In this document: positions 1 through 6,472 of the stretch, piece by piece
How positions within the stretch are numbered: position 1 is the stretch's first letter
Layout: the number at the start of each line of letters is the position of its first letter
From: CAZJJZ01 sp964546505
GTDB taxonomy: Bacteria; Patescibacteriota; Gracilibacteria; UBA1369
DNA: 31,804 bases
Reading direction: 5' to 3'
NCBI GenBank assembly: GCA_964546505.1
Contig: CAZJJZ010000016.1
Location: forward strand, 1-31,804
The notes under the pieces: generated by a model
Told to the model about the DNA's origin: nothing
What the model saw: the letters and a program-made list of their open reading frames with translations, nothing else
Databases searched by the model: none
Program-made: the position numbers and the translations under genes

Positions 1-29
1 ATTTTTTTATATTAGACTAATATCGTTTG

Positions 30-104
30 GGCCTCATCGTCTAGCGGCTAGGACGCTACCCTCTCACGGTGGAAACAGGGGTTCGATTCCCCTTGGGACT
101 ACCA
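30..104 (+). tRNA. tRNA-Glu (anticodon CTC), CCA encoded
   Basis: A full cloverleaf can be drawn. The D arm is GTCTAGCGGCTAGGAC, the anticodon arm is CTACC-CTCTCAC-GGTGG with anticodon CTC at 63-65, the T arm is AGGGG-TTCGATT-CCCCT, and A101 is the discriminator followed by a genomic CCA. It reads GAG codons. The acceptor stem GGCCTCA/TGGGACT is imperfect: it has one C-A mismatch at the third pair and G-T pairs at the first and fifth. The rest is canonical, so the gene is probably functional. Confidence 0.93.
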
Positions 105-230
105 AAAAATTCATTAACTTTCAGCTACGATAAAGGCAGAGGCGTTTTTCGACATGTCCACTTTGCGCACTTTCCCAAAATTATAGACGAAGAAAGTTAC
201 CAAGCAGCTGTCCTAGCTTTCATTACAGAT

Positions 231-258
231 TTGCTACTTCTACTTTTTCGTATATAAT
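231..258 (+). promoter_or_regulatory. sigma-70-like promoter for the 289 gene
   Basis: TTGCTA (231-236), 16 bases, then a perfect TATAAT (253-258). Transcription would start near 265, giving a leader of about 25 bases before the ATG at 289. This is a visual match only. Confidence 0.55.
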
Positions 259-288
259 CCGTTTGACTAGAACATCTTCAAAAACAAA

Positions 289-876
289 ATGCGTCTTTCT
301 TGGGATCTCTTCATCATGGTTTTCTTCGCGATTGTGATCGCCTACAGTTTTATTATTGGGCGTAAGGATATTTTGAAAATCATTATCGCCACATACGTGG
401 CAACACTTTGCGCTGATGGGGTTGGTAATTTACTCGCAAGCCTACTCAATACCACAAGTTTCTTTCCCAGACTGATGGGTTTCCTGGGAGTGGCCGCAGA
501 ACCGATTTATGCCAGCTCAATCATTAAAATTCTTCTTTTAATCACTATTATTGTCATTCTGACTATCTTAGGCGATTATGAAGTGCAGGATCCGCCTTCT
601 GGCTATCATCCGATAGTGAAGATTATGTCTGTTTCCTTTCTGGCTTTTTTGAGTGGCGCGCTGATCTTAAGTTCTGTATTTGTCATTGCGAATGGAGGTA
701 GTTTGATTTCCGGGACCACAGGCATTAGTGAGGGGTTTANNNNNNNNNNNNNNNNNNNNNNNNNNNNNNNNNNNNNNNNNNNNNNNNNNNNNNNNNNNNN
801 NNNNNNNNNNTGGTTTTCCTTGCCTGGAGTTGCCTTTGCCATCATCAGTATCTGGCAAAAAAATAAAGCTGCCTAG
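289..876 (+). CDS. multi-pass membrane protein, possibly CvpA-like (contains assembly gap)
   Basis: The 195-codon frame begins at an ATG about 25 bases after a good promoter; no Shine-Dalgarno site is visible. The protein is mostly hydrophobic, with segments near residues 5-22, 28-50, 72-95 and 112-136, and a last one partly hidden by the gap, ending in a lysine-containing tail. Hydrophobic stretches split by short loops with glycines resemble the CvpA (colicin V production) family, small bacterial membrane proteins of unclear function, but I see no decisive motif. Bases 740-810 are N; the frame resumes cleanly and stops with TAG, so the gap length is compatible with one gene. A generic unknown membrane protein is the alternative. 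Confidence 0.7.
   Translation: MRLSWDLFIMVFFAIVIAYSFIIGRKDILKIIIATYVATLCADGVGNLLASLLNTTSFFPRLMGFLGVAAEPIYASSIIKILLLITIIVILTILGDYEVQDPPSGYHPIVKIMSVSFLAFLSGALILSSVFVIANGGSLISGTTGISEGFXXXXXXXXXXXXXXXXXXXXXXXXWFSLPGVAFAIISIWQKNKAA
740..810. other. assembly gap (71 N) inside a coding region
   Basis: A run of 71 N inside the membrane-protein gene. About 24 residues are missing, and the true gap length is unknown. Confidence 0.99.
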
Positions 877-938
877 GTAGTTTGGTCTGCTGTTTTCTTG
901 AGAGTTTCAGAAACCTCTTTCAAAATCTCAAAATTCAC

Positions 939-967
939 TTGCAATCCGTTTGCTTCTTTCCTAGAAT
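939..967 (+). promoter_or_regulatory. promoter of tRNA-Lys
   Basis: TTGCAA (939-944), exactly 17 bases, then TAGAAT (962-967). The predicted start near 974 lies about 23 bases before the tRNA. A terminator follows the tRNA, so it is a monocistronic unit. Confidence 0.6.
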
Positions 968-996
968 AGCCGGGCAAAAAAGCAGAAGCCAGTTGC

Positions 997-1072
997 GGGA
1001 CATTAGCTCAGCTGGTAGAGCGGCTCCCTTTTAAGGAGAAGGTCGCTGGTTCGAAACCAGCATGTCCCACCA
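997..1072 (+). tRNA. tRNA-Lys (anticodon TTT), CCA encoded
   Basis: The acceptor stem GGGACAT/ATGTCCC is perfect. The D arm is GCTC-AGCTGGTA-GAGC, the anticodon loop is CTTTTAA with anticodon TTT, and the T arm is GCTGG-TTCGAAA-CCAGC, followed by A and CCA. The outermost anticodon-stem pair is G-A, a small irregularity. With U34 modification it would read both AAA and AAG. Confidence 0.96.
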
Positions 1073-1122
1073 TTGTTTAGCCAAGAAGTGCCATTAATGC
1101 CCTAGTATTGAACAATATGATC

Positions 1123-1145
1123 AACACCGCAGAGGTGTTTTTTTA
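1123..1145 (+). terminator. Rho-independent terminator after tRNA-Lys
   Basis: AACACC (1123-1128), loop GCAGA, GGTGTT (1134-1139), leading into seven T (1138-1144). It ends the tRNA-Lys transcript and lies between the tRNA and the oppositely oriented gene. Confidence 0.8.
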
Positions 1146-1171
1146 ATGTGCTTTCCCTAATAGCGGCCTCT

Positions 1172-2059
1172 TCACGAGCCGATGCGTAAATAGAAAAAGA
1201 TGCCGATTAAGACAACAGCAATTGGCAAAAAAATAATGATTAACATCATTATCCCGGCTATTTTGCCGAATTCTTTGTAATATTCTTTGGCGTTCTGAAC
1301 TGTTGCCTTGATAGTACTTTGAATTTCCTCGGGTGATTTGCCCTTTAGATTTTGATAGAAGTTCGGATCGAACAATTTCGTGACACTAAGATTGGACTGG
1401 CTGACACCTACGGTTTCCTTCATTGATGTATTAAGCGTGTTGGTGGAGTTTTTGTTGTCTTTTAGTCGATCAACTTGATTCACAGTCAGCTCTCCGAGCC
1501 CCATTTGTGTCTGTAAAGCGTATTTCAAATCTAGCAATTGTTGATTGCCCCACAGCCAAGGCAGTTCGGTAGAATGGCCATTTTTCTTGATCAAGAATAG
1601 CTGTTTTCCACCCATTCCACCAATATTTTTCACCAAAAAGCCCTGAAAATTTTGCCGATACAAAACTTCCTTTTTTAACTTCCCCCTTTTCACCTCGATC
1701 AAACTATCATTGATCAAAGCAATATAATTATTATAATGACTGGTAATCGAGAGAAATACCGAGCTGGCAAATAAGACTAAGAAAGTAATGGCAAAATATT
1801 CAACGGGTATTCGAGAGGGAAAGGAAAAATTACTCCAATCAATTTGAAATAAAGACAAATTATCCTTAACAAATTTCTGAGCGTCGGGCTGGGAGATTAA
1901 AACTGTCAAAAAGGGGATTGAAAAGGTGCCGATGAACATAATTGACATCAATATTCCGGGTATGTAAGCACCCAGAAAATATATTATGCTTCCCAAGCTA
2001 TAGAAGACGGTTTTGGTTTGGTTTTGAGCCTGCTGGATAAATTGATTTTGATTTTGCAT
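1172..2059 (-). CDS. membrane protein with central PH-like soluble domain, unknown function
   Basis: A 295-residue protein I do not recognise by name. A short glutamine/asparagine-rich N-terminus is followed by hydrophobic segments at about residues 19-56 (probably two helices) and 83-106, then a soluble part of roughly 150 residues, then a final membrane helix at about 268-290. The start of the soluble part (residues 110-180, with YIALINDSLIEVKRGK and a strand-rich run after it) reads like the PH-like fold of bacterial membrane PH proteins; this is inference. The ATG at 2059 is preceded by TTGAGAAAG, a weak ribosome site. It faces the tRNA-Lys terminator at its 3' end and is divergent from the HTH gene. 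Confidence 0.75.
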   Translation of the reverse strand: MQNQNQFIQQAQNQTKTVFYSLGSIIYFLGAYIPGILMSIMFIGTFSIPFLTVLISQPDAQKFVKDNLSLFQIDWSNFSFPSRIPVEYFAITFLVLFASSVFLSITSHYNNYIALINDSLIEVKRGKLKKEVLYRQNFQGFLVKNIGGMGGKQLFLIKKNGHSTELPWLWGNQQLLDLKYALQTQMGLGELTVNQVDRLKDNKNSTNTLNTSMKETVGVSQSNLSVTKLFDPNFYQNLKGKSPEEIQSTIKATVQNAKEYYKEFGKIAGIMMLIIIFLPIAVVLIGIFFYLRIGS

Positions 2060-2097
2060 ACTTTCTCAATAATTGGCTTGAAGCGTAAAGTCATAGT

Positions 2098-2126
2098 TTG
2101 ACTAGTCACTTGATTATACATAATCA
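2098..2126 (+). promoter_or_regulatory. possible promoter of the HTH gene
   Basis: TTGACT (2098-2103), 17 bases, then TAATCA (2121-2126), inside an AT-rich stretch with a second candidate box TATACA at 2115. It would give a leader of about 34 bases before ATG 2167. It sits in the divergent gap with the 2059 minus-strand gene. Confidence 0.4.
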
Positions 2127-2166
2127 CGCATGGATAATTAACGCAAGGATTTTTAAAATAAAAAAT

Positions 2167-2610
2167 ATGGCAGAAACATTGCTTTCCATCCAAGAAGCCG
2201 CTGATTTAGTAGGTAAATCAGTACAAACTATCCGACGTGCCTTAAAATCAAAGAAACTGGTAGCTAAGAGGCAAAAAACTCCTCAGGGTTTTAACTATCT
2301 GATCAAAGAAGAAACTCTCTTGGAATTTTACAAAGAAGCTAACACTTTACGTCAACACGGTGGAATTCAAACGTCTTCTGGTTTGAAGGATGCGGAACAG
2401 ACATCATTGGTTACTGAATACGCCACCAAAGAAGACTTGGCAGAGCAAAAGAAAATGCTGGATCGTTTAATGGATGAAAATCGCAAAGATAAAGAAACTT
2501 TCACCCGATTTGTCAAAATCTTTCAAGAAAGATTTACCGGGCTGGAATCACAGGTAAAACTGCTGGGTGAGCCGGTGACAAATAAAAGATGGTATCAATT
2601 TTGGAAGTAA
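2167..2610 (+). CDS. MerR/excisionase-like helix-turn-helix protein with coiled coil
   Basis: 147 residues from ATG 2167. Residues 6-40 (SIQEAADLVGKSVQTIRRAL and following) form a classic HTH of the MerR/excisionase type, whose second helix starts at SVQTIRRAL. A positively charged wing region KKLVAKRQKT follows, then a charged helical coiled coil from about residue 80 to 135, and an aromatic tail RWYQFWK. It is probably a small DNA-binding regulator that oligomerises through the coil; HTH/coiled-coil proteins with aromatic tails are common on plasmids and in Gram-positive genomes. An upstream ATG at 2098 would add 23 residues that look non-coding and would place the start on the promoter. 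The next gene, a PBP, lies about 80 bases downstream. Confidence 0.8.
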   Translation: MAETLLSIQEAADLVGKSVQTIRRALKSKKLVAKRQKTPQGFNYLIKEETLLEFYKEANTLRQHGGIQTSSGLKDAEQTSLVTEYATKEDLAEQKKMLDRLMDENRKDKETFTRFVKIFQERFTGLESQVKLLGEPVTNKRWYQFWK

Positions 2611-2691
2611 TTTGTAATAAGGTAGGGTGTTAATCGGTTTGCCTTATTGTCATTCTCTAGTAGCAAATTGAAAAACTATTTAAAATTCATA

Positions 2692-5121
2692 ATGAAATCA
2701 ACTAGCGGCTCTGCAAGGGCTGCTAGATTTGTTTTTGTTTCATTGTTAGCGTTAGCCCTAATTGTTGTTGTTGCCTATCTTTATTTGGCATTTTTTCTGC
2801 CCTTGCCACAACAGTTGACTGATCCGCAAAGTCAGCCTACCACCAAGATTTTTGATCGACATGGCGAGCTGTTATACGAGGTCTCCAATCCGGATAATGG
2901 CCGCAAAAGCTATTTGCGCCTATCGGACATGCCACCACTATTCATCAAGGCTATCTTGGTCAGTGAAGACAGTGATTATTATCAACACATAGGCGTAGAC
3001 TTTGGAGCTATTCTGAGGGCCTTTTTCTTTAATGCTTTAGAACAAAAAATTACCAGTGGAGCCAGCACTATCACTCAACAATTGGTTAGGAATTTACTGG
3101 GCACCAACCGGGAGAGGAATTTTGGTGAAAAATTAATTGAAACCGCTTATGCCATTCGCCTCAGTAATCATTACAATAAAGATCAAATATTGGAGCAGTA
3201 CTTAAATACCATTTATTTTGGCTCTCAGGCCTACGGTGCGGAATCAGCTGCGCAAACCTTTTTTGGTAAATCACTTAGTAATCTCGATTTATCTGAACTA
3301 ACCTTATTGGCTGGACTTCCACAAGCCCCCAGTAGATACAACCCTTACCAGAACTCCGCCGCCGCGCGCCGCCGCCAAATCTATGTACTAGACCGTCTGC
3401 AATCGGCCGGATACATAACCAAACTACAAGCTCAGGAAGCGGCGGCGCGCCCTCTCAAGTTTCGCCAAAGCAAAATAGCTATTCAGGCCCCACATTTTGT
3501 CTTCTATATTCTTAATCGACTGGATGCTCAATTTGGCGAAGATGCTGTCAACAGAGGTGGTTTGCAGGTTACTACCACTTTGGACTTGCCTGTGCAGCAG
3601 CAGATCGAGCAAATAGTGGATTATCGTTTAGCGCAGTTAGAGCAAAAGAATGTTCAGAGTTCTGCTGTTCTAGCTACTGACACTAGTAATTCGCAAGTCT
3701 TAGTCTGGATTGGCAGTCGTGATTATTTTGACGATCAAATAGCCGGGCAGGTGGATTTGGTTACTTCCCTCAGGCAACCGGGGTCCGCCCTCAAGCCTTT
3801 TCTTTATCTTTTAGCTCTCACCAAAGGCTATACCGCGGCTTCCTTACTGCCAGATATTCCCCAGACCTTCAGTACCGATAATGGTGCCTATAATCCACAA
3901 AATTATTCACTCAGCTATCATGGTCCGGTTAGATTCCGCGAAGCTTTAGCTAATTCACTGAATATCCCCGCGGTCTACCTTCTTGATCGTATTGGCGTGG
4001 AAAACTTCTTGATCTTTCTTCGTAAATTCGGTTTGGAAAGTTTAAATCAACCTGCCGAATACTATGGTCTGGCTTTAACTTTGGGGGGAGGAGAAGTTAG
4101 TCTTTACGAACTGGCTCGCGCCTTTCAGGCGCTCGCCAATGATGGCCGGCTGCAGGACTTCCAGACCATCTTGCAAATCAAAACAGCCGACGGCTCTTTA
4201 ATTTCTGGCCCAGCTAGTGTTACTCAGCCCGCAATCAGTCAGGCATTAACCGTTTATCCCAAAGAAAATAGCTTTCTGATCAAAGATATTCTCTCCGATG
4301 ATAATGCGCGCCTACTCAGTTTTGGCGAAGAAAGCGTCTTGGATTTACCTTTTCCTGCTGCAGTCAAAACCGGTACGACCAGAAATTTCAAAGACAATTG
4401 GGCTATGGGTTTTAGTACCAAAATATTAGTGGGAGTTTGGGTCGGTAATGCGGATGCTTCTTCTATGCAAAACATTTCCGGCGTTGATGGCGCGGGGCCA
4501 ATTTGGCATGATGCTATGCAAATTCTCCACGAAAATGCCACACCCGGCGTTAATTTTCCCAGACCTCCAACCATAGCAACTACGACCATTTGTGCTCTTT
4601 CTGGTTTACTACCGGGAAAAAATTGTACACAAACCATTGATGAGTATTTTCTCCCTGGTACTTCTCCCAAACAAACCGATGATTTTTATCAAAGCTATCA
4701 ATGTCAAGAAAATGGCAAGCTGGAGACTAGAATAATTCCCACCTATCCACCGGAATATTCCCGCTGGGCCGAAACCGAAAATCTGCTACCTCCAGCCAAT
4801 TGTCAACCACTGGTGGTCAATGAAGCAAATCAAGCAACCTTCTCAAGCAAGCCGCTCCAAATTCTTTCCCCACTACCTGGCGATACCTTTCAACTAATCC
4901 CAACTTTACCAGCAGAAAGCCAAAAAATCCCACTCAAACTACAACTCAACGAAAATTTCCAAACTCTCCAAATCTTCGTCGATAATCAGCTAACAGAAAC
5001 CCACATTTCCCCATCCACAGGAGTCAAAGTCATCCACCTCCTACTCACCCCGGGCAAACATCACCTCGAAATTCTCGCCGATCAACAAACAGCCGAACTG
5101 GAATTTACAGTGCAGAAGTAG
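2692..5121 (+). CDS. pbpC: bifunctional penicillin-binding protein 1C (transglycosylase/transpeptidase)
   Basis: Polymerises lipid II and cross-links peptidoglycan at the outer face of the membrane. From ATG 2692 it has 809 residues. A basic N-terminus and a membrane anchor (about 12-37) are followed by a GT51 domain (about 45-235) with catalytic SED at 91-93, HIGVDFGA, and TSGASTITQQLVRNL at 121-135. The transpeptidase has SALK (Ser365, Lys368), SLN at 422-424 and KTGT at 559-562, so every key residue is present. A short linker with CALSGLLPG (633-641) and FLPGTSPKQ, and a C-terminal beta domain (about 720-809), match the PBP1C C-terminal module (BiPBP_C type), which separates it from PBP1A. 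A TTG at 2647 would add 15 residues but falls inside an inverted repeat (AATAAGG 2616-2622 / CCTTATT 2642-2648), so I prefer the ATG. Its stop abuts the stop of a minus-strand gene. Confidence 0.93.
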   Translation: MKSTSGSARAARFVFVSLLALALIVVVAYLYLAFFLPLPQQLTDPQSQPTTKIFDRHGELLYEVSNPDNGRKSYLRLSDMPPLFIKAILVSEDSDYYQHIGVDFGAILRAFFFNALEQKITSGASTITQQLVRNLLGTNRERNFGEKLIETAYAIRLSNHYNKDQILEQYLNTIYFGSQAYGAESAAQTFFGKSLSNLDLSELTLLAGLPQAPSRYNPYQNSAAARRRQIYVLDRLQSAGYITKLQAQEAAARPLKFRQSKIAIQAPHFVFYILNRLDAQFGEDAVNRGGLQVTTTLDLPVQQQIEQIVDYRLAQLEQKNVQSSAVLATDTSNSQVLVWIGSRDYFDDQIAGQVDLVTSLRQPGSALKPFLYLLALTKGYTAASLLPDIPQTFSTDNGAYNPQNYSLSYHGPVRFREALANSLNIPAVYLLDRIGVENFLIFLRKFGLESLNQPAEYYGLALTLGGGEVSLYELARAFQALANDGRLQDFQTILQIKTADGSLISGPASVTQPAISQALTVYPKENSFLIKDILSDDNARLLSFGEESVLDLPFPAAVKTGTTRNFKDNWAMGFSTKILVGVWVGNADASSMQNISGVDGAGPIWHDAMQILHENATPGVNFPRPPTIATTTICALSGLLPGKNCTQTIDEYFLPGTSPKQTDDFYQSYQCQENGKLETRIIPTYPPEYSRWAETENLLPPANCQPLVVNEANQATFSSKPLQILSPLPGDTFQLIPTLPAESQKIPLKLQLNENFQTLQIFVDNQLTETHISPSTGVKVIHLLLTPGKHHLEILADQQTAELEFTVQK

Positions 5122-5280
5122 CTATCTCCATTTCCTCACTAGCTGAACTGCATTGGTTCGGCGCTTCGTGGAGCCTACTGAGGCTTGCATGCGTTTAATT
5201 TTCTCTTCTGGTGAGAGTTTTTGGAATTCGCTCTGAAATCTGATTGTTTCTTCAATTTTAGCTTGTAGATTTGTGAGCAT
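5122..5280 (-). CDS. small basic protein, unknown (second gene of a coupled pair)
   Basis: 52 residues, starting at ATG 5280 and ending with TAG (bases 5122-5124). It is charged and helical: the first half has a possible amphipathic helix with KIEETIRFQSEFQKLSPEEK, and the second half is strongly basic (STKRRTNAVQLVRKW). I recognise no family. The start codon lies one base after the TGA of the upstream gene (TGA-A-ATG), a spacing typical of translational coupling, which is the main reason to believe it is a gene. The stop codon is immediately adjacent to the stop codon of pbpC on the other strand. A basic tail could bind nucleic acid or membrane; this is speculation. Confidence 0.55.
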   Translation of the reverse strand: MLTNLQAKIEETIRFQSEFQKLSPEEKIKRMQASVGSTKRRTNAVQLVRKWR

Positions 5281-5281
5281 T

Positions 5282-5566
5282 TCAGGAAGTTACTTTCTCA
5301 TATGTAATTCTAAGCCNNNNNNNNNNNNNNNNNNNTAAAGTTGTAAACACTTTAGGTTTGTCACAAATTGCCTCAATCAAGATTAATAAATCATTAGATT
5401 TCAGTCTGATTTTCCAAATATACTCTAAAGCAATCAAAGCATATTTTAAGTCTTTACCATGAGTGTATGCCGATAATTGATGGTAAATATTGGCTATTCT
5501 ATCATTGGAAAATCCTTCCCTGGAAAGTACATTGATAGTTTCAACTATACAATTGTAACAATTCAC
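5282..5566 (-). CDS. small helical protein, unknown (first gene of a coupled pair, with gap)
   Basis: About 94 residues, starting with GTG at 5566. The start is supported by AAGGTGG about four bases upstream, one of the few strong ribosome sites in this window. The sequence looks alpha-helical throughout, with two Cys near the N-terminus (MNCYNC), then LSREGFSNDRIANIYHQLS and a long helix around ALIALEYIWKIRLK. I recognise no family. Nineteen N (5317-5335) hide a piece near the C-terminus; with the gap as given the frame ends in TGA one base before the next start. If the gap length is wrong, an alternative frame ends in TAA at about 5299-5301. It forms a two-gene unit with the 52-residue gene. 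Confidence 0.6.
   Translation of the reverse strand: MNCYNCIVETINVLSREGFSNDRIANIYHQLSAYTHGKDLKYALIALEYIWKIRLKSNDLLILIEAICDKPKVFTTLXXXXXXXLRITYEKVTS
5317..5335. other. assembly gap (19 N)
   Basis: Run of 19 N near the 3' end of the small minus-strand gene. The reading frame of the last residues depends on its true length. Confidence 0.99.
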
Positions 5567-5809
5567 TAACCACCTTAGCAGCTAATCATTAAAAATAATT
5601 AAATTTTGCTTAATTTTTCAGTCGAAATGTATCCACGCCAAAAATCGCCAAATCGCTGCTTCATGACCATTACTCCATTTAATTATATATACTAAACCAC
5701 AAATCACCCCCTTAGTCACTTACATTTATGAAACAAAAAAGTCCTTCAGTTGTTTATATTTGTGCTTAATCAAAAGACAAACACTCGTCTAATCAAAATC
5801 GTCAAGAAG

Positions 5810-5838
5810 TTGACTAGACAACGGCTCTTTGATAAATA
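5810..5838 (+). promoter_or_regulatory. strong promoter upstream of the structured S-layer leader
   Basis: TTGACT (5810-5815), 17 bases, then TAAATA (5833-5838, within GATAAATATA). Transcription would begin near 5845, more than 600 bases before the S-layer ATG at 6473. A second, weaker candidate, TTGACA at 6014-6019 with AATTAA 17 bases later, lies inside the leader. Confidence 0.55.
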
Positions 5839-5879
5839 TATTCAAGCGAAAACCCCAACTTTCTAAAAATAAATTTTTT

Positions 5880-6392
5880 GCTTAATCAGCCGATTAACCA
5901 AGTCTCTTAGCATCTGAATTCCGAAGTAGTGCTCTAAAAGCCCTGCCTGACTGATATTTTAGGTTACCCTTTGGAATCTGGATCAGAAAAACAAAAGAAA
6001 GGTTCTTCGCTCCTTGACAATAAGCCGCATTCAGCCAATTAAGTCACTCTCAGGCTGACCAGCAATGGTCGCCAAGACCAACCCTTGGTCATCCCAGAGA
6101 GTCGCTTGCACTGGTTGTGTGAAAGCCGGTTAATCAGACGCGTAACAGCAGCTGGCACGGTCTAGTGGCAAGTAATTGCCAATTTACCAAGCCAAATCGC
6201 TCAACGCTTCCAGCTGATTTTCGCGGACACCAGACTTTTCCAGTCTCCCGTCCAAGGGAAAAGGAAAATTCATTCTTATCACTAGGAATCTGTTAAAGCG
6301 CCAGCGCAAGCAGGTCGCCAGACATTTTCCGAAACATTAAGTTTAACGATAAACTTAAAACATTCGCTTTGACTCAAGTCGCAAAAGCGATC
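5880..6392 (+). ncRNA. structured RNA: long 5' leader of the S-layer gene, or a separate ncRNA
   Basis: No open frame of note lies here, but helices follow one another: TTAATC/GATTAA (5882-5897); a three-way junction closed by ACTCTC 6046-6051 / GAGAGT 6097-6102 that holds GACCA-GCAA-TGGTC (6057-6070, GNRA loop) and GACCAA-CCC-TTGGTC (6076-6090); a further outer helix CAGCCA 6032-6037 / TGGTTG 6112-6117 with one G-U; CAGCTGG 6149-6155 / CCAGCTG 6210-6216 enclosing TGGCAA-GTAA-TTGCCA (6166-6181, GNRA loop); GGAC 6225-6228 / GTCC 6250-6253 around AGACT-TTTCC-AGTCT; TTAAGTTTA-ACGA-TAAACTTAA (6337-6358); and TCGCTTT 6364-6370 / AAAGCGA 6384-6390. A promoter precedes it and no terminator separates it from the S-layer gene. 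I find no RNase P, tmRNA, SRP or known riboswitch signature. Folding was by eye only. Confidence 0.55.
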
Positions 6393-6472
6393 CCTCAATC
6401 ATGTACATATCAATTAAAGAAGAAATATGTGCATCTTCGTTTATTTATCCTTCTATTTATCTAAATTTTAAT

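Noticed and set aside
873..977. Short minus-strand open frame between the membrane-protein gene and tRNA-Lys with a protein-like end (KEVSETLKKTADQTT)
   Set aside because: About 34 codons with only a TTG start, no ribosome site, overlapping the previous gene's stop codon and lying over the tRNA-Lys promoter. Possibly a remnant, not a supportable gene.
2647..2691. TTG start for the penicillin-binding protein at 2647
   Set aside because: It lies in one arm of an inverted repeat and has no ribosome site at proper spacing. ATG 2692 gives the normal short basic N-terminus before the membrane anchor.
5688..5693. TATACT as a further promoter in the AT-rich stretch before the S-layer leader
   Set aside because: No acceptable -35 at 16-18 bases; TATATA-like strings are expected by chance in this AT-rich DNA.
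5880..6392. RNase P RNA, tmRNA, SRP RNA or a known riboswitch in the S-layer leader
   Set aside because: I looked on both strands for the conserved RNase P P4 strands, tRNA-like ends of tmRNA and the SRP GGAAGC(A)GCC region and saw none. Direct RNA folding evidence remains, without a family name.
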